Shown here in pieces: positions 53,621 to 57,987 of a stretch of DNA of 57,987 nt. The position numbers and the translations under genes were made by a program. Origin of the DNA: an uncultured beta proteobacterium (GTDB lineage: Bacteria > Pseudomonadota > Gammaproteobacteria > Burkholderiales > Burkholderiaceae); assembly GCA_903935355.1 (NCBI GenBank), contig CAIZRK010000010.1, forward strand, positions 1 to 57,987, in the 5' to 3' direction. Each line of letters begins with the position of its first letter. The first letter of the stretch is position 1. The notes under the pieces were generated by a model. That model was not told the origin of the DNA. It made no database searches and saw nothing but the letters and a program-made list of their open reading frames with translations.

Positions 53621-54895
53621 ATGGATATCTTTTCAACTAGTTTTTTTTCGGCACTATTTGCAATTATTGTTATAGACCTTGTCTTGGCAGGGGATAACGC
53701 CATAGTGATTGCAATGGCAGCTCGTAATTTGCCAAAACATTTGCAAAAAAAGGCAATTATTTGGGGTGCTGTAGGAGCAATTGCTGTCCGCAGCGCAATG
53801 ACGCTAATTGTCGTCTATCTACTAAATATTCCTGGTTTGATGTTAGTGGGCGGTCTTTTGCTCATTTGGATTGCCTATCGTTTGTTGAGCCCAGAAGAGG
53901 ATAAAAAGAGCGATGAGCATGATCAATCCACTACGTCATTTTGGACGGCAATGAAGACCATTGTGATTGCTGATGCCGTAATGGGTTTGGACAATGTTCT
54001 AGCTGTAGCAGGAGCAGCAAATGGAAGTTACTTGCTAGTAGTGCTCGGTTTGCTCATTAGTATTCCAGTGGTTGTGTGGGGTTCTACTCAAATTCTTAAA
54101 TTAGTCGACCGCTATCCAGCAATAATTTATTTAGGCGCTGGCGTATTAGCATGGACTGCTGCCAAGATGATCTTAAGCGAACCAATCGTAAGCCAGATGC
54201 CGATTCTAGAGAGCGCCATTATTACGAGTCTTTTCTCAGTTCTAGTGGTTGGTGGGGTGTTGTTGACAGGGCTATTGAAATCTCAAGTAAAAGTACAAGA
54301 AAAAATTACCCTTGCTAGCACCCCTCTAAATAGTGAAGTTAGTAGTTCTAATGTTGTAATGCCCATAAGTGAAGGAGAATTAAATATGAAACGCATCTTA
54401 ATACCGGTGGATGGTTCCGAAAACTCAAATTTGGCGATTCGGCATTTTGTCAATGAATACGTTCATGGCGCAATGATGGAGATTTGCTTGCTTAATGTCC
54501 AGCCGAAATTTTCTAGACATATAGGAAGGTTCTTGAGTAAGCAAAATATTGATCAGTGGCATCAAGAACGAGCTGATTTAGTGCTCAAGCCCGCTGTGGA
54601 TCTTTTAAAGAACCACAATATTCCTCACTTTGTGTCATGTAAATCTGGCGAGCTAGCACAGGTGATTGCCAACGAGGCTAAGCGTCTGCGTTGCCACCAT
54701 ATTGTGATGGGGACTGCTCGTAAAAATTCACTTACCCGCTTTTTTGAAAACTCAACAAGTAATGCATTGATTGAGTTGACGCCAATTCCGGTTGAAATTA
54801 TTGCGGGTAAATCAGTATCTATTTTAGAGCGCTGGGGCGTTCCAACGATTGGTATTGGCGTTTTAGTAACCTTTGTAACGGCAATCATTGACTGA
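53621..54895 (+). CDS. TerC-family transporter fused to a universal-stress (UspA) domain
   Basis: A 424-residue protein. Residues 1-220 form a seven-helix TerC/YjbE-type metal transporter with acidic membrane motifs IDLVLAGDNAIVIAMAARN (about 18-36) and DAVMGLDNVLAVAGAANG (about 118-135); such proteins export Mn2+ or protect against tellurite. After a polar linker (about 221-255) comes a UspA domain (256-400, MKRILIPVDGSENS...). The GxxG ATP-binding loop is degenerate (MGTARKNSL), and the chain ends with one more helix (GVPTIGIGVLVTFVTAII). M256 has its own ribosome binding site. The divergent LysR gene bears a Mn2+ riboswitch, supporting a manganese role. Confidence 0.85.
   Translation: MDIFSTSFFSALFAIIVIDLVLAGDNAIVIAMAARNLPKHLQKKAIIWGAVGAIAVRSAMTLIVVYLLNIPGLMLVGGLLLIWIAYRLLSPEEDKKSDEHDQSTTSFWTAMKTIVIADAVMGLDNVLAVAGAANGSYLLVVLGLLISIPVVVWGSTQILKLVDRYPAIIYLGAGVLAWTAAKMILSEPIVSQMPILESAIITSLFSVLVVGGVLLTGLLKSQVKVQEKITLASTPLNSEVSSSNVVMPISEGELNMKRILIPVDGSENSNLAIRHFVNEYVHGAMMEICLLNVQPKFSRHIGRFLSKQNIDQWHQERADLVLKPAVDLLKNHNIPHFVSCKSGELAQVIANEAKRLRCHHIVMGTARKNSLTRFFENSTSNALIELTPIPVEIIAGKSVSILERWGVPTIGIGVLVTFVTAIID
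54371..54388 (+). promoter_or_regulatory. Internal ribosome binding site for a separate UspA domain
   Basis: GAAGGAG (54371-54377) stands eight bases before an in-frame ATG at 54386, codon 256 of the fusion, exactly where the UspA domain begins (MKRILIPVDGS). This is as good a start site as any in the window, so ribosomes may make a free 169-residue UspA protein alongside the fusion. Confidence 0.55.
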
Positions 54896-54935
54896 GTTGA
54901 TTAAAAGCATTGTGCCTTTAAAGCCCTATACATCT

Positions 54936-55001
54936 TGGTGGGTCGGGCGAGATTGGCTTCGCCGAAACTTCGTTTTCGAACTCGCGACCAACGGGTTAAC
55001 A
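54936..55001 (-). other. Interrupted tRNA 3'-half remnant
   Basis: Read on the minus strand: GTTAACCCGTTGGTCGCGAG, TTCGAA, then 22 extra bases (54954-54975, two small hairpins), then ATCTCGCCCGACCCACCA. The outer parts are a normal tRNA 3' half, with GCGAG/CTCGC T-stem, TTCGAAT loop and encoded CCA; the 5' half is missing upstream. The insertion enlarges the T-loop. It resembles a tRNA fragment left as an attachment-site scar. Confidence 0.55.
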
Positions 55002-55048
55002 ATTTGACCTCATTAGGATTTAGTAATCCACTACGTTATCGAAAAATG

Positions 55049-56866
55049 CTAAGCAACTGTGACCCCTTGCATCATTCCTAGATCCTCGTGAGCCAACATA
55101 TGGCAATGCATTACATAGGGTCCGGTGAAATCTCTAAAGCGCGAGCGGAAGGTAATCGAAGTAGGGGCAGATGGAGTTCCACCCACTGGCAGTGCTAAGG
55201 TATCGCACCAAAAAGGGGTTATAGCTTGCCCGTTAATCTTAATCACGTACATTGGATTGACGTGAATATGGAATGGGTGCCCAACGGAATTCATGTTGTA
55301 AACCGTCCACTCTTCAACGCTATCGAGCGGTACGGTTTGGGTAATCGCACTCGCAGATTGGAATGGAAAGTATTGTTCTGGATTAGTAGTGCCTGTTGGA
55401 GTTGTTGGATTTGTCGAAGCGGTGGTTGCGGCTGATCCAACAGCAAAGACAGTATTCATTACCGACGTTAAATCAGTGTTGTATACCCAGTCTCTTATCT
55501 CAGATCCCGGAGAAAGAAGGCCGCTTGCAGGCGCCTCTGTGATGGGGGAGAGTTTAGCCTGAGCCGGGGGTAATGAGTTATTTAATAGCGCATTACTGAT
55601 GGCTCTAAAAATAATATTTCGCTTCATGCCCCCTTTGGCTGCCAGCTCTGCATCTGTAATAGGGAGCAGAAAGGTGGTTACGGGAAGTGGTTCCGAGGGA
55701 ATACGCATGGGGTTTATTGGTGCAACAACTACTATCTCAGCCAAAATATCCTCAGGAACAATGCCTTGCGCCGAAGCATTAACAGTCAGTGTACGCAAAT
55801 AATATGTGCCTGGAACACCTGCTTGAATAATCACCGAGGAGCGAGCCCCGGCATCTAACTTAATCCCAGTGCCAGCAGGAAAGTTTTGATAGAAGGCGCG
55901 TGGATAACCATCTATCGTGTACCTATGAAGAGTATGGTTATCCAGACTTAAACTGAGCGGATTAAAAATTTGCGTATTAATAAAACGCCACCGTTGTACT
56001 TCACCACTTTGCATGACGATCCTAGGTCGTCGCACCCCATTGATTAGTACAGGGCTACCCGCGGAGGGATTATCGGCAACTTGTGAGAAGCTCTCTAATT
56101 TACCAGTAGCTACACCATAATTTTTATTGCCATTACCGGAGTAGTAGGGGGCTTGAAACATAAAAATTAACTCTGTGGCCGCTGCCATCTCAGGTTCACT
56201 GTCTATAGGTCCGCGGACCATTAAAGCTCCAGACATAAAGCTTGCAACCTGCATTGCAGTTGCTCCGTGAAGATGAGGGTGATACCAAAAAGGTCCATCA
56301 GGATGATTTGATGGAATTTGGTACCGATACTGACGGCTTTGACCTGGTGCAACACCCTGCCCAAGACCATCAACAACATAGTCTCCATAAAGCGAGGGTT
56401 CAATAATGCCCGGGTAAACATGTAGACCATGCGTATGCATGTTTGTATTATTTGGGTAACCAAGATAACTTGGGTTTAAAGGCTTGATAGGGGGATTGGG
56501 CGGCAGTAAGTTATTTAGCAAAATTCGTAAAGTGTCACCCCCATTCACTATTAAAGTAGGTCCTGTAATGACAGCTTGACCACCCGAAACTCCATATGCC
56601 CTTAGGGATACATTTTGTGTGATAGCTGGGTTTGCGCTACCGATGGTCGTATCGAGATATGAAACTGATAAGGAGACATCTAGCGATCCATTGGCAGACT
56701 GGAGAACCTGCGGTTGCACAAAGGTTTGTACGGGACCCGTCGATCCATCGCCTCCCCCGCCTCCACAAGAGGAGAGTAGCTGGGGTAATGCAAGTCCAGC
56801 AGTTAGTGAAACACCAAGCTGTAAAAAATTGCGCCGAGTTACGGGTTTGTTATTTGCCGAGCTCAT
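55049..56866 (-). CDS. Tat-exported multicopper oxidase lipoprotein
   Basis: A 605-residue three-domain cupredoxin oxidase. All copper-binding motifs are present: NMHTHGLHVYPG, FWYHPHLHGATA, HPFHIHVNPMYV and, near the end, HCHMLAHEDLGMM (about 587-599) with C588 for type-1 copper and the axial Met. The N-terminus has a twin-arginine signal (TRRNFLQLGVSLTAG) and a lipobox-like LSSC with C34 followed by GGGGG. It oxidises metals such as Mn2+ or Cu+ or phenols at the outer face. The chain is preceded by the RCC1-repeat gene with an 8-base gap; the two are probably co-transcribed. Confidence 0.9.
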   Translation of the reverse strand: MSSANNKPVTRRNFLQLGVSLTAGLALPQLLSSCGGGGGDGSTGPVQTFVQPQVLQSANGSLDVSLSVSYLDTTIGSANPAITQNVSLRAYGVSGGQAVITGPTLIVNGGDTLRILLNNLLPPNPPIKPLNPSYLGYPNNTNMHTHGLHVYPGIIEPSLYGDYVVDGLGQGVAPGQSRQYRYQIPSNHPDGPFWYHPHLHGATAMQVASFMSGALMVRGPIDSEPEMAAATELIFMFQAPYYSGNGNKNYGVATGKLESFSQVADNPSAGSPVLINGVRRPRIVMQSGEVQRWRFINTQIFNPLSLSLDNHTLHRYTIDGYPRAFYQNFPAGTGIKLDAGARSSVIIQAGVPGTYYLRTLTVNASAQGIVPEDILAEIVVVAPINPMRIPSEPLPVTTFLLPITDAELAAKGGMKRNIIFRAISNALLNNSLPPAQAKLSPITEAPASGLLSPGSEIRDWVYNTDLTSVMNTVFAVGSAATTASTNPTTPTGTTNPEQYFPFQSASAITQTVPLDSVEEWTVYNMNSVGHPFHIHVNPMYVIKINGQAITPFWCDTLALPVGGTPSAPTSITFRSRFRDFTGPYVMHCHMLAHEDLGMMQGVTVA

Positions 56867-56874
56867 ATCAACCC

Positions 56875-57957
56875 TTAAGCAATGGAAAGAAATGAATTGG
56901 GACGGTCTAGTTTTGAGCTGGTGCCACCAATTTGACCGGAGCTATTATTGCCCCAGCCCCAAAGTTTATTTGAGGTAGCCGCAACAACATATGTATGACC
57001 AGCAGAGATAGATTTCACTACTCCTAATTTTTTAATCCTAGTTGGCTGTGATCTATCAATGGAATCCCCAAGACCAAGCTGCCCAAACCCATTCCAACCC
57101 CAGGCGTAAAGATTTCCGGATCTCGATAAAGCTAAGGAAAAATGTAAGCCAGCTGCAATGCCTGTGATTTTCTCGGGGAGATTGATTTTTAATGGAACTG
57201 GCGAATAGTCAACTGTTTTAGTACCAAGTTGACCTTTATTATTGCTCCCCCAAGCAAGAACTTCTCCATCTGGCGATAACGCCAATACGTGTGTGGCACC
57301 AGCTGCGAGGGTCACTGGCTTCAAGGAGGTGCTGATACGTAACGGCTTTAATTGAGTCTCTAAATTTCCTATGCCTAATTGACCGGCGCTATTACTACCC
57401 CATGCAAATATTTGCCCCTCTTTTGACAGGGCAAATACAGAACCTTGACTCATAAAAATCGACTTAATTGGGGGTAGATCATGAATGATGTCTGGGGTAG
57501 CATTTAACTGAGATGTGTGACGTCCTAAAACGCCATCCACATTCATGCCCCATGTATATATTTGACCTTGTAGGTCAACAATAGCAAAGTTATGCTCTCC
57601 AGACGCAATGGCCAAGGCATCTGGTAGGTTTGTTTGAAGCTCCGGCGCTGATAATGCAACCGATTGGTTGTTGCCACCAATACCTATCGAGGAATTGCCC
57701 CAAGAAACAACTTTATTATTCTCAGTTAAACCTAGATTGATGCCAAATCCAGCAGATACCAGTTTTAGCTTATGAGTGGTATTGATTTCTATTGGGCCAT
57801 TTGAGGCGGAGGGGCTTGTGCAGATCTCCGCTGAATTATCAAACAGTCTTCCGCTACCTATTCCACCCCATGCCATCATTTTTCCGGAGGAAAGAAGTGC
57901 GAGGGCATGGTCCCGACCACAGCCTATTTGCAATAATTGATATGAGGCTATAGGCAT
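56875..57957 (-). CDS. RCC1-repeat beta-propeller protein
   Basis: A 360-residue protein built of about six to seven RCC1 repeats with the pattern ALALSxxGxxxAWGxNxxGQLG (HVLALSPDGEVLAWGSNNKG; HFSLALSRSGNLYAWGWNGF; TYVVAATSNKLWGWGNNSSG). Each supplies one blade of a seven-bladed propeller, a protein-interaction scaffold. It has no obvious signal peptide (MPIASYQLLQIGCGRDHALAL), unlike its exported partner downstream, so the cellular site is unclear. AGAGAGGA precedes the ATG at 57957, 30 bases from the end of the window, so the gene is complete but its promoter lies outside. Role next to a multicopper oxidase is unknown. Confidence 0.85.
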   Translation of the reverse strand: MPIASYQLLQIGCGRDHALALLSSGKMMAWGGIGSGRLFDNSAEICTSPSASNGPIEINTTHKLKLVSAGFGINLGLTENNKVVSWGNSSIGIGGNNQSVALSAPELQTNLPDALAIASGEHNFAIVDLQGQIYTWGMNVDGVLGRHTSQLNATPDIIHDLPPIKSIFMSQGSVFALSKEGQIFAWGSNSAGQLGIGNLETQLKPLRISTSLKPVTLAAGATHVLALSPDGEVLAWGSNNKGQLGTKTVDYSPVPLKINLPEKITGIAAGLHFSLALSRSGNLYAWGWNGFGQLGLGDSIDRSQPTRIKKLGVVKSISAGHTYVVAATSNKLWGWGNNSSGQIGGTSSKLDRPNSFLSIA

Positions 57958-57987
57958 TAAGATAATCCTCTCTTTGTTATCAATGAA

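Overview
The window reads as chromosome of a low-GC, free-living betaproteobacterium. The monomeric NADP isocitrate dehydrogenase, the glcDEF / gcl-hyi-glxR-ttuD-pyk layout, the short intergenic gaps and the codon use suggest Polynucleobacter or a close Burkholderiaceae relative. This is inference from gene content; no 16S gene is present. There is no rRNA gene, no intact tRNA, no CRISPR array and no intact insertion sequence.

Layout. 1-5.9 kb: small membrane proteins, an acyltransferase, DarP, a GMC oxidoreductase and an EamA transporter. 6-11.1 kb: a branched-chain amino-acid type ABC importer in two transcription units, with LivM and LivG fused and the same 13-bp palindrome upstream of both units. 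11.2-13.5 kb: a sulfide/persulfide module (TauE exporter, ETHE1/Blh-like hydrolase, BigR-like ArsR regulator, DUF2892). 13.5-16.4 kb: four genes read leftwards behind two Fur-box-like sites (outer-membrane barrel, exported FMN-binding protein, ApbE, histidine-rich membrane protein), possibly a flavin-based iron-reduction system. 16.4-25.4 kb: mixed housekeeping and transport genes, with a structured RNA-like element resembling an IS200/IS605 right end at about 19.3 kb. 25.5-27.7 kb: MsrP, MsrQ and a lipocalin. 27.7-30.7 kb: an HpaB-type monooxygenase divergent from a TetR regulator across a perfect 24-bp palindrome. 30.7-37 kb: mixed genes, including a decayed TauE fragment. 37-39.3 kb: katG behind an OxyR-type site.

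39.3-51.6 kb is a coherent C2 pathway. GlcDEF oxidises glycolate to glyoxylate. Gcl, Hyi and GlxR convert glyoxylate to glycerate. Glycerate 2-kinase makes 2-phosphoglycerate, and pyruvate kinase closes the route. The missing step, enolase, survives as a 14-residue N-terminal stub overlapping the pyk stop codon. Two LysR regulators lie between the two arms.

51.6-58 kb: a cupin protein; a LysR regulator behind what looks like a yybP-ykoY (Mn2+) riboswitch able to expose or hide its ribosome binding site; a divergent TerC-UspA fusion with a strong internal start site; an interrupted tRNA 3'-half remnant; and a multicopper oxidase / RCC1-repeat gene pair.
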